Under the pieces are notes generated by a model, which worked only from the letters and a program-made list of their open reading frames with translations, made no database searches and was not told where the DNA came from. Made by a program: the position numbers and the translations under genes. Source: Unio delphinus (Eukaryota > Mollusca > Bivalvia > Unionida > Unionidae). Taken from it: a stretch of 64,000 nucleotides of DNA. The stretch covers positions 4,539,001 through 4,603,000 of the forward strand of contig JAQISU010000033.1 in NCBI GenBank assembly GCA_029339505.1, given 5' to 3'. Position 1 is the stretch's first letter. The number at the start of each line of letters is the position of its first letter. Shown one piece after another: positions 8,779 to 19,215 of this stretch.

Positions 8779-9795
8779 TTGTTATTGAAAACTACAAAGG
8801 TCGTCATGTGCGTGGATCACGGTCAACCACCGCCATTTGTTGGCGGATCTCCACATGAATGGCTAAAGGGTTTTGTAGATTATTATGAAGAAATTGCCAC
8901 TGATTATAGATCACTTGATGAACAATTACGAGAGTTCAAAGCGCTAATTAGATTACAACCGGATAAAATCCAATGTGAAATAGCGCGTGAAATAATTTCA
9001 GAAACTCCAATGAATGATTTTTGGGAAACATGGAAGCCAGATGATTTGATAATCGCGAGTAGAAAAATAGTCAGAGACGCACTTCAGATGAAGTTATTTG
9101 AATTACATAAATGCAAATTTGCAACACTTCCAGTACCATTGTGTTATAGACCCTCGGGTACACGGCGACAAAATATAGAAGTTGATATTCCTGGACAACA
9201 ACAAAAGCAGAATTTAGTGTTAAATGATATTGTACTGGTTGATATCAGCGTCGTCGAAGATGCATTGGGGAACTCAAAGAGTTCTGCTGATAAATCCCCG
9301 TGGACGTTAGGTTATGCAGCAACAATACACTCTTCACAGGGATTAACTATCACAGATACAATTGTTTGGATGGTAGATAATCGCATTGAGTGGTCGAATT
9401 TAGTTTATCTCGCAGTATCCAGAGTACGAAGAATAAATCAGCTTCGAAGAATTGTTGTTGACGATAATGACACTATTATCAGCGCCGATGATATCACTGG
9501 TGATTTTATCAGAAAAAAACTCTCTGGTTATAAACAACAGGATAAAAAAAATAATAGAAAATTTGACATTGATGCTGAATTAATAATTTCACTAAAGCAA
9601 CAACAGAATAATCACTGCGCGAGTTGTAATTGTATAATGCGTTGGAGTTGGTCGGATAAAGATCCTCACCAATTTACCGTAGACAGAAAGAATAGCAGCA
9701 TTGGTCATACCAACGATAACGTGATGCTGACTTGTCTTGAGTGCAACAGACGCAGAGGTGCCAGCACAATGCCTCTGGCATCGGGTGCTAGTTAA
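8779..9795 (+). pseudogene. Helicase C-terminal half plus HNH-like zinc domain (same gene, after TGA)
   Basis: It continues in the frame of the preceding part; the only break is the TGA at 8776. Helicase motifs are CVDHGQPPP at the start (motif III-like), LGYAATIHSSQGLTI (motif V) and NLVYLAVSRVRR (motif VI), typical of SF1 RecD/Pif1-like helicases. The last 70 residues contain CASC, TVDRKNSSIGHTNDNV and CLECNRRRG, an HNH-type zinc domain. The stop codon overlaps the end of the convergent integrase gene by 8 bases (9788-9795). Polymerase, helicase and nuclease in one chain would be a single-protein replisome; that reading is inference. Confidence 0.75.
9270..9284. repeat. Hairpin family copy 7
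   Basis: The perfect 6-bp stem GAACTC/GAGTTC encloses loop AAA. It is inside the helicase coding sequence. Confidence 0.65.
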
Positions 9796-10750
9796 GGCCA
9801 CGCGGTGGTAATTGAGTATCCTCGGGAATTACCTGTAGTTGTTGTCGAGTAAATCCTCGCTGAGGAGCAGTTGAATCTAGTTTATAGATTGCTGGTCTAG
9901 AAACACTAGTGTTTCCACTCGTAGATCGTGTTATACCGGATATTTTATGCGTAGTGACACTCCAAATAGGATCAGTAGCTCTTTTTTTACCACCCTCAAG
10001 CTCTCCTGGTTCGTATAAGTACCTTAGAGTGACATTACTACCAAGAATTGGTTCTTTAAAATCTTTTTGTGGTTGTACGGGTATATACTTCTTTTTAATA
10101 GTGTTGTTAGGTTTCATGTTGATTGTTCTAGTAATCTCATTATTGATTGCGGTAACTACACCTGGTAATCTATTAACCCATTCACGGGATCGTTTATCCT
10201 GGATGAATTCTTTCGCGTATTGATATCCAAATAACCGCTCTGCAAGAGTCCGATTAAATCGTTCAACAATTGCATGATCGCGATGTAGCGCAGTATGCCC
10301 TCGTCTGATGGCGACATTATGATGTTTCATCGTTGTTAAAACAGCGCCTTGAAATTCCTAGCCAGGATCAACTTGTAACAGATTTGGCCAGCGTAGTGGA
10401 CCTTGTCGATAAATCCTTTCAAATGCAGAAGCTACTTCAGTAGATGATTTTGTCCTTAGCGGCTCTGCTTGTTTGTATCGACTCGCAATATCAACTACGG
10501 TTAACGCGTATTTGTAACCGTTGTCATGTGGTAAAAATAGTATATCAGCTTGATGAACTTCATTAGGAACTGTCACATCAAAATGCGAGTAATTAATTCG
10601 TTTAGGCGCTGGTAGATAAATTTGCCATATCGCCTGTTTGGATAACCAATTAGCCGCAGTAGTATTTTTTACTTTTGCTGCACTAGCGAGTTTATTGATT
10701 GCTGCCTTGCCTCTCCAGTATCCTCTCGGAGAATAATAAATAGATTCCAT
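9788..10750 (-). pseudogene. Retroviral-type (rve) integrase with one in-frame TAG
   Basis: The frame starts at ATG 10750 (MESIYYSPRGYWRG) and ends at 9788, about 320 codons. A TAG at 10358-10360 interrupts it just after LLQVDPG; the same frame continues on the other side. The catalytic D,D-E residues are present: HQADILF, LQVDPG, and the Glu of HAIVERFNRTLAERLF. An HHCC finger is not evident. The C-terminal region (TLRYLYEPGELEGGKKR) resembles the SH3/chromodomain-like tail of Polinton integrases. This enzyme inserts the element into host DNA and is a hallmark of Mavericks/Polintons and adintoviruses. It lies directly downstream of the PLA2 gene and is convergent with the polymerase gene. 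Confidence 0.85.
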
Positions 10751-10754
10751 ATTT

Positions 10755-11269
10755 TTAATTACCAGCACCTAACATCAATTTACCCTTCATAGCAGATTTT
10801 ACCAACCACGAAGCCAATTTTTCTATGAAGGATTTATCAGGAATAGCATTTAACGCATGAATTAATTTCACATCCGCGAGATGTCTATGTTGAAGATTGC
10901 TGCTTTTATAAGCAATATCATGAACATGACACGCCTTATCAATAGCGTTTATTGGATATTCACCGGGTTTGGGTTGGTTTTGATCATCGAGTCTGATATC
11001 GAGTCTTGTTCCCGGTCCACAATAACTATACCCTGGAAGGTGCTTTTCTCCTGAGTATTTTGCCCACGGTGTTCCTGGGAGTTTCACTAACTTGGCTGCA
11101 ATATCACCTCCTCGTTTTTTTTTAAAGGTTTCGTGGAAGTAAATCTAAATTTCTTCGTACTACATTGTACGCATTTACCAGAAAGCGCTGATCGGTTATT
11201 TTTTGTTGTAATCGTCGTCAAGTCATTTGTGCCAGTACGCGTCCTACATTTCACACAATATAGATCCAT
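10755..11269 (-). pseudogene. DUF5679 zinc ribbon plus parvovirus VP1-like phospholipase A2, frameshifted
   Basis: Two frames together make one gene. The first (ATG 11269) encodes MDLYCVKCRTRTGTN and CVQCSTKKFRF, a four-Cys zinc ribbon of the DUF5679 type, and runs out of frame after an A-run (plus-strand T-run 11116-11123). The second frame has no ATG before the enzyme and encodes LPGTPWAKYSGEKHLPGYSY, the calcium loop YCGPGTRLD, and the catalytic His-Asp pair CHVHDIAY of VP1-type PLA2. I recall zinc ribbon and PLA2 joined in one protein in related invertebrate elements. PLA2 activity of such capsid proteins lets incoming virions breach endosomal membranes. The single-base offset in a homopolymer could be decay or an assembly error. 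Confidence 0.8.
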
Positions 11270-11286
11270 AATTTATATATAACGGT
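11270..11286. promoter_or_regulatory. 17-bp bidirectional start region with TATA
   Basis: Only 17 bases (containing TTATATATAA) separate the divergent ATGs of the zinc-ribbon/PLA2 gene (11269) and the packaging ATPase (11287). Other genes of the element also have an AT-rich TATA-like string just before the ATG, so this may be the element's promoter type. Confidence 0.45.
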
Positions 11287-11949
11287 ATGAATGTAATTGA
11301 TTATTCAGCTACGAGACGACAGGAACCTATTAAACACCATGCAATGTTACCAAATTCTATTCGCGCGATTATCATCGGACCATCTGGAAGTGGTAAAATA
11401 CAACTGCTACTTAATTTGATAACGAGATGGATGAAGTGGGATAAGTTGTATTTGACTGCTCCGAGTGTAGATGATCAGCGATGTTAAGAAGTGTTAAAGG
11501 ATTTTAACGAGAAAGCGAAATTAGAAATCGATGATGATATTATTGAGTTTATAACCGATATCGAAGAGGCGCCTAACATTGACTCCATCGACGGAAGTAT
11601 TAACAATTTAGTCGTGTACGACGATGTAATGTTAGATAATCAAAAAAACCCTGCTAGAATATTTTCACGAGGACGTCACAAAAACACCGACGTGATATAT
11701 GTCACTCAACGTTACACTCAAATCCCGAAGGTCATCAGAGATAATTGTAATTTATTATGCGTGTTTAACGGTGTTGATACTCACACGCTAAGAAATATTT
11801 GGCAAACTTGGTGCGGTGGTGATATGGATCATAATCAATTAAAAAATTTCTTTAGCCGCGCTCAGACAATCCCACATGGATTTGTGACGATAAATTTATC
11901 AGACCCTCGGACAAGATATCGTATCGGACTTGATAAAATTTTCGGTTAA
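11287..11949 (+). pseudogene. A32-like genome-packaging ATPase with in-frame TAA
   Basis: The frame starts at ATG 11287 and continues to 11949 apart from a TAA at 11485-11487. Walker A is GPSGSGKI: the Thr/Ser that normally follows the Lys is Ile, a second damaging change. Walker B is NLVVYDDVMLD, and a sensor-like VIYVTQRYTQIPKVIRDNC follows, as in FtsK/HerA-type packaging ATPases of Mavericks, adintoviruses and NCLDVs (A32 family). Total length about 220 residues is normal for the family. The enzyme pumps the genome into the capsid. It is the rightmost gene of the element. Confidence 0.85.
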
Positions 11950-12348
11950 CGCATAGCAGCAACGAGGGTGAACGCCAACGACAATGGCGTCTTTTTTTTA
12001 AAATTCTTTTTATTTTTTTTATTTTTTTGCTCAAATTATTTTTTAAAAAATTATAATATTTTCAAGGAAGCCTCAGTTTACTAAATTGAGGCCTATATCA
12101 GCAATTTCGGGAAGCCTCAGTTTGTTAAATTGACGCCTGTAAAAGTTGTATGGTTCACCCCCTCTGCTGCTGTATTTCCTCGAGCGTCCGTAATAATATG
12201 TACAATTGTGTTGTAATACAATTAGGTGCTTATTTACTGAATTGAATTACGGATATGTAATTTAGTGTCTCCAGTGACATCTCCGATTTAAAAAGACCCA
12301 ATAAAAAATATTATTAAATTATTTGCGTAGAAATTAGAAATAATTATT
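11950..12348. other. Right-hand flank of the viral element with hairpin-forming direct repeats
   Basis: No gene is seen. After a T/A-rich stretch there are two direct copies of GGAAGCCTCAGTTTRYTAAATTGA (about 12066 and 12112). Each folds into a hairpin (GCCTCAGTTTA with TAAATTGAGGC, one wobble). They could act as transcription terminators or as part of a terminal repeat. The left terminus is outside the window, so terminal inverted repeats cannot be checked. Confidence 0.4.
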
Positions 12349-12782
12349 ATCGTGCATAGAGGTGTCATTTTGATGATTGGACGTGATTTTTTTAAGTCCT
12401 CTATTAATGACTCTCTAGATTATATACATGGATATACGCTTAATGATATTTTAGATCCATGTGTTTTGAGTTATACCGATGATTTTCTTAACCACCTGAC
12501 ACAGAGATTAGATTTATTTAAATTTATTTGCAAAATTTATAATAATTATGGACTCTGATAGAAATAGGTCGACATGTTAAGGTACTCAATGGTAGACTGA
12601 CTATCCAGTAGTAAAGATCGTTACATAACATGTATTGCAGATAATGACAGCAGTGTAATGGGTCACGTGGTAGCTTCAACTCGACTGTTGAGAAGTTTTG
12701 AACGACTGGCAGATTTGAAACCACTCATATCTCTATCTAATGTAACTTAATTTCGTCAATCAATCTATTCATGTCATTGACT

Positions 12783-12838
12783 GATGATGATGATGATGAT
12801 AATGATGATGATGATGATGATGATTATGATGATGATAT
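12783..12838. repeat. (GAT)n microsatellite, copy A
   Basis: An ATG/GAT triplet array, interrupted; its counterpart lies at 21266-21312. Confidence 0.85.
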
Positions 12839-13261
12839 ATTTGAATAGAGTAGAATAAATTTTTCTCTGACTGTATGAGCAGCAATGAAAATCATTGCAA
12901 TCTGCTACATGTAAAGTATCACTGAATATGCCAAATAATCTTGGTATATTTATATGAAAATGTTTTTACAGTGATAGACGTAACACTATAGCCCCATGGA
13001 GGATGCAAACTCCGAGAATTGATAACAACAGTAATAAACGCAAAATGGTATAACTTCAGTTACTAAACACACATAGCTTAAAAGGAAAAAAATTTTATTT
13101 AGACGCCAATATTAGTAGTAAAACTCCGTTACATAATTTTATGCAAAAAACAAAATTGTACAAGAATAACTGTCAAGTTTGTGTTCAGTCGAAAAATAAA
13201 ACAAGATAGCTTCGACAAGTTTTAAAGAAAACAGTACATTAAATTAATAAAGTCATAAAGC

Positions 13262-13456
13262 AATGGTACGATTACCTTCAATGGTACGATTACTTTCAAT
13301 GGTATCATGAATTTCAATAGTACGATTGCATTCAATGGTACGATCAATGGTATGATTAATTTCAATGGTACGATTACTTTCAATCGTACGATTACTTTCA
13401 ATGGTATCATTAATTTCAATAGTACGATTACTTTCAATGGTACGATTACTTTCGAT
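13262..13456. repeat. 18-bp minisatellite TACGATTACTTTCAATGG
   Basis: About ten copies, some shortened or with ATCATTAATTTC variants. Shared with copy B (21738-21867), where fewer copies are present. Confidence 0.85.
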
Positions 13457-13801
13457 CTTTGTTGAATTGAGACAAAAAGAAGCAAACAAATATACTTGAT
13501 ACTGGATTAATATATAAATAAGTATAATATGCTGAATTAGCAATCAAGAAAACTTAAATTTCTTAGAACAACTAGATACAATGTCATATATGGTACATAT
13601 ACAAAGTTACACTAGTGCTTTATTCTGAACAGGATAAAGGATAGAGTTTGATAAGGCTTAGTGATATATCGAAGTCATCAGACCCAAATGTGTGTTTCAA
13701 CTTCCAGCTTTCTACCCCCTCTCACAATCCCACAACGCGGAATAAAATACATAACTGGTTTTGCATTTATTGTATGTCCTATTTTTATTCTCTCATTCTT
13801 T

Positions 13802-13802
<1 letters not shown>

Positions 13803-13870
<68 letters not shown>
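13803..13870. repeat. (TA)n microsatellite, copy A
   Basis: An uninterrupted TA tract. The counterpart at 22220-22315 is longer. Confidence 0.9.
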
Positions 13871-13882
<12 letters not shown>

Positions 13883-13969
13883 TAAAGTTGTGTCATCTGT
13901 CTGTCTGCATTGCAGATAGAGATATAATGAATTATATTAGAAGTTTTAAAAACATTGTATTAGACAAAT

Positions 13970-14495
13970 ACTCCAATATTGAGCACACACATTCTAATTT
14001 TAAGTATACATGCTCTACTTATTTAGTACACCCCCTACTTATTGATAACACCCCCTACTTATTGAGTTCACAGACTGCTTATTGAGTACGCACACTCTAC
14101 CTATTGAGTACAAACCCCTTACTTAATGAGTACACGCGCTCTAATTATTGGGTACACACATTCTGCCTATTGAGTACGCACACTCTACTTATTGAGTACA
14201 CACCCCTTACTTAATAAGCACACGTGCTCTAATTATTGGGTACACACATTCTGCTTATTGAGTGCACACACACTACGTATTATATACACACTCTGCTTAT
14301 TGAGAACATACACCCTACGTGTTGAGTACACATAATCTACTTATTGAGTACGCTCACTCTACTTATTGAGAACACCCACTGAGCTTATTAAGTACACACA
14401 CTTTTCTTATTGAGTACGCAGACTCAACTTACTGTGAACATCTACTCAACTTATTAAGTACACACACTTTACTTTTTGAGTACACAGTCTACCTC
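13970..14495. repeat. About 22-24 bp minisatellite CTTATTGAGTACACACACT
   Basis: Some twenty diverged copies of a unit containing TATTGAGTACACACWCTCTA. The counterpart in copy B is 22490-23165. Confidence 0.85.
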
Positions 14496-16775
14496 CAAGG
14501 AAATTTCATAGATTAATAGTAATTAAAAATATCCAATATTAAACAGAAAGAAAATTAATTTACAGTACTTTCATGTTCTATATTTTACTTCTGTCATTTA
14601 ATGCCAATAAATTAGTGATGCATTCAACTTAACCGTGGTAATCTAAGCATATAATTTTAAGAAAACCAAGATGCGGTCTTTTTCTAACATACATAATTGA
14701 TCTTTGATATTCATTTGGATATTTTAGCACGAAAATTATAAACAACGTTTTATTGAGTTCATCTCTATTTTCTGCTTGAACGCTCGCAAGAATTTAAAAT
14801 GCAAACATACACTTCTTGGCACGTACCCCAATGAGGGAAAGGTGTCAATAATTTTGTAACATGGTGTACATTTAAATTTGTATCACATTCTGCGGCTTCT
14901 GTCAGTCTGATAGTCACCATTTATCTTGGAAATGATTGTCAGTTTTATCATCAGATTTTATAAACAAATTCGATTCCTTCCAAACATTTACAGACTAAGG
15001 GAAATTTTTGCTTGAAAATTATTTCTGAAGAAATATGATTCAATAATTTGAAAACTCTGAAATTGAAATGAATATTTTGTGAGTTTGGAATTTTATATGA
15101 TTTACATCGTAGATTGTGTCTCCGCCATGTCATGACTGCTATAGCTGGAACCAGATCAACGAGTGCACGGTTCAAAACTTTTGGAATAAATACTGGCAGC
15201 CGTGTAAGATAAGAGGAGTATTAAATGCTGGAATAAATACCGTTTTAAAACGACACCCTAATTGACAGTTACTTTTCTCAGTGTATGTTTCCATGTAATT
15301 CTTGATAATAAAAACGTTAGATATGCATTAGAAATCATAGATGTTCGTCATAAATGCTGTTCAAAGATTGTTATAACGCTGTTGTTCTCGATTAATATCG
15401 ATAATATCCATTGAGTGTGATTTGAATCTTCCTTTGTGCATATTATATGAAAAGAGTTTACATATACATGTACCCTGGAATAGTTATCCCTACTAATGGT
15501 ACGTGATTTTTTAAAGAAATTGGATGAAGCCAGTAAGAATATTTGGCAGGTAAAGTAACAAATTTGTCATTTTTAATGGAATTGGCTATGTTTGGATGAC
15601 GCAGGAAATTTAATGCAAAACTATCTATTAACAATTGACTGTTTTGATCCTTTGATATACATGTTCATAAGTATCGTCTCAAGTATAAAGATAGGTGAAA
15701 TTGCAAGTTTTAATGATTTGTATACTATAATCCAGTAACAAATTAGTCAAAGACGGATATATTCCGTTTGTTCTCCAAAGTGGATATGGACATTTTCTTT
15801 TACTATTGGATGGTAGCCTGCAATTCTGAAAGATCTTCACGTTCTGTTCTGTTCTTGGGGCCAATAAGATGTTATGACATTATATTTGATGTCAAAAGAT
15901 GCAAGGAAACGGGTATATTTTTTGGCACAATGTTAAATCGCTATATTAGTTTACACAACATGGTAGTTATTCGATAAACTGAGGATTTAATGTGAAGCAT
16001 GGCAAGTAGAATATTGAAGATTATTCATTTGCAAGGAACACAAATGAAACCTTCTATTTATCACCTAAGAAAATTGCTAGTTTAATTTGACTAAACCTCA
16101 GAATAGTGTCACACAACGATATTACTTTCAAAAGCATTCGAATCCTACCATCGTAGTCATTTGAGCAGCATGACTTTACGGCATTATAGAATGTTATTAT
16201 ACAAATTAACTGTATAAATTTACATATGCATATCAAGCTAAAGAAATACCATGACAGGGTTATATTAAATCAAATTAAAGTTTAATCATAAGAAAATTCT
16301 TTTTATCTGATTCTATATTCCCAAGTATGAACTGGTGTGGTGAACCTAATTAAACTATGCTCATAGACTCAGTTTTAGACTTTAGGTAGTAAGTGTTCTT
16401 CGGCGGTTAGTGTTCCTACTTTGCCATTTTATAAAATCAGTCAGTAATAAAGATGTAAGATGGTACATTTATATAAAAGTGGCGTTTCTGATATTATCTT
16501 TAAGACATTTCACTGGAAAAAGAATTCAGTGAAACGGTATCATGCCTTCATTAAAGTTATTAAAATGGAATATACATTTGAAAGTTCAACACTATGAGGG
16601 AAAAATTCTGTACAATGTTTTATCTGACCAGCTATATGCACTTGACAAATACTTATATTGCATTCGGATATAAGAAAATTGTCAATGTTTAAATGTACAG
16701 AAATAACAAAATGTTCCATTGCACCTCGAACCGCTTCTGTGTTTCATGATCTGGCAAGGGATTGATCGGGACCTT

Positions 16776-16910
16776 TCATCGGGAGAAGACTACTACTTCT
16801 GTATAGGTTGTATCGGATGGGGACCCTCGGATGCCATGGCTGCTGTTTTCATCTTTTGCGTTAGAACTGAACTCAAGCTCTACGTAGTTCAGCTCTTCAG
16901 TTTTGTTCAC
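16776..16910 (-). CDS. Orphan terminal exon of an ITIM/ITSM receptor tail (copy A)
   Basis: On the minus strand a TTTTCGCAG acceptor is followed at 16910 by 44 codons and a TGA (16776-16778). The peptide begins VNKTEELNYVEL and ends TTYTEVVVFSR. LNYVEL fits the ITIM consensus (L-x-Y-x-x-L) and TTYTEV fits the ITSM consensus (T-x-Y-x-x-V). Compared with the copy at 25491-25625, one residue differs (K/Q), while three other codons differ silently, which suggests selection on the peptide. I found no matching upstream exon between this exon and 25,490. It may be an orphan of the duplication, or an alternative last exon of the receptor gene. Confidence 0.6.
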   Translation of the reverse strand: MNKTEELNYVELEFSSNAKDENSSHGIRGSPSDTTYTEVVVFSR

Positions 16911-17166
16911 CTGCGAAAATATTTAAATTTAGTATTTCAATTAAGTTACCTACAAATGATGTCAGTGATATATTTCAGAATTAATGATATTGTCAGATTT
17001 GTAATTTCACACATTCATTCCTGCTTGATACTGATCAATGACTGTGCAATTATTTTGTTCAAGTACACACAGTCCATTTTTTTTCCGTACAACTCATAAA
17101 AAATCTGAATGAAGCACTTAATCAGACACTATTCACAGCAATGTTGTGCCTATCCTTCAGGTTGGT

Positions 17167-17264
17167 ACATACATACATACATACATACATACATACATAC
17201 ATACATACATACATACATACATACATGCATACATACATACATACATACATACATACATACATAC
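17167..17264. repeat. (CATA)n microsatellite, copy A
   Basis: A tetranucleotide tract with one GCATA interruption. The counterpart is 25883-25951. Confidence 0.9.
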
Positions 17265-17349
17265 TATTAGTTGAAAAGATATTTTTCAAAACTAAGTACC
17301 AATTCCATTCAAAATGCCCATCATGACTGCGATTAGTATCCGACTATGC

Positions 17350-17478
<129 letters not shown>

Positions 17479-18568
17479 GATTTAATATTAAATTTGTTAA
17501 ACGAGCTTCAAAATTTAATATTAAATCATAATCCAGTTGAGATTCTTTTTATTACATAGTTTTTATTTAAGTGGAAATTATTTAGATTGAATGAAGAACT
17601 AATAATTTCGTTCATTCTGACCGGCGGTGCACAAGTCATTTGTTGTGCATAAAATATAGTCACAAACAAAGTTGAACTTTTAAAAGTATATTGCACTTTT
17701 TTGCGCAATAAACATAACATTTATAACGATAAAATCATTGTTCCAAACAGAATGATCAATGCGATGTGATGCCACATTGATTGATATGGTAACAGTAGGC
17801 CTAAAGAACATGTTTACCTTAAAATGTTACTTTCAAAACCCAAATATTGCATTGTTGCGATTTTTGTATGAAGAGGAATACTGGATGCAGACATTCCCAC
17901 ATTTACTGTAATGCATTTGTGATCGGATATTTGCAGTATTTTGCTGGAACAATTGACTGGACAGAAGGCCTAAACAATTTCTCTTCTTTTTTGAGTCGGA
18001 TTTCCATCCCCTATTTATTGCGTAAAAAGATGCTGTTGTTCAATAAAGTTCTTTCAGTTAGGATACCTATTTATATTAGAATTCTTCTGTGAATAGAGGT
18101 GAGTTTATTTCCTTCTGTAAGTTAACATTTAAATCACGCTTCTGTATACGATAGATTCTCTATCTATGTTACAGATATACCGTTTCCCCCCACCCCCAAC
18201 CACTCACCCCCCCCCCCCCCACACACTGCCATCAAATAAGCAATACCCTTAGTTTAACTTCTTATTGTTGTTTTTGTCTTGTTTTTGCACGCTATGTTTC
18301 TCATTATGATATTGTTAAAAGAAACCTCTGTGGGGGTAACATATCCGAATTCAGACAACCGAGATAATGTTTCCTTAATTTAAAACCAAACATGTCAGAA
18401 GGCGGGGTTAAGAACGGTTTCGCACGAACCCAGCCAATCAGTAAAGAGTATCCTGCAGAATTATTTCTTGGGCTTTTTTGGACTAATCAGTGGTACATAG
18501 CGTGATATTTTAATATGCGGTAATAGAACAAAAATGTGAGACTGTACATACTATAGGAAAACTATACC

Positions 18569-18612
<44 letters not shown>

Positions 18613-19021
18613 ATGTATAGAGATCACATTCAAAATCCAATCGAATAAAAAAAGCCTCAGCTTTAGTAACTGATCCCTGATAACGAAAATATGATAAAAC
18701 GATACGATACATATTATTCTGTATACATTTAATTAAGAAGAGACTTAGCGTGCCGAGCTTCATTTCAATGAAAGTTTTCTTCAGCGAGTGGTATAAGATA
18801 AACACAGCGTGCATAATGTGCGTTTACACATACTTATGTTTTTTAAAGGAGTTAACACTGATTACATCAAACTACGTAAAGGTGATTGGAACGAGAGAGA
18901 GATGTACAGGGTCGTTCTGGTCTCCGGTAGCGGAGATGTCACTCCGGCGATGAGGGTGTTGTTACATCTCTGGAGCGCTGCAAGGTTTGTTTTCGAACTG
19001 CAAGATGAGGTCTGAAATATG

Positions 19022-19215
19022 TTGCCTCAATGACGTAATACTTAATCTGAGGTCAGCAGTCCGTAAATTCAATAGCGTAATAAGTAATCTGAAGTCAGTA
19101 GTCCGTAGCTTAAATAGGGTAATACTTAATCTGAAGTCAGGGGTCCGTAGCCTCCAAAGCGTAATACTTAATCTGAGTTTAGTTGTCCTTAGCTTCAATA
19201 CCGTATTACTTAATC
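19022..19215. repeat. 42-bp minisatellite
   Basis: Four to five copies of a unit containing GTAATACTTAATCTGAAGTC and GTAGCTTCAATAGC. Because 42 is a multiple of three, both strands stay open and give repetitive frames; I treat these as a by-product. Confidence 0.8.

Noticed and set aside
16719..17099. Plus-strand frame MHLEPLLCFMIWQG and its counterpart at 25434
   Set aside because: They are antisense shadows of the minus-strand ITIM/ITSM terminal exons.
18962..19198. Repetitive minus-strand frame (KLRTTDFRLSIT)
   Set aside because: It is produced by the 42-bp minisatellite, which leaves frames open on both strands.
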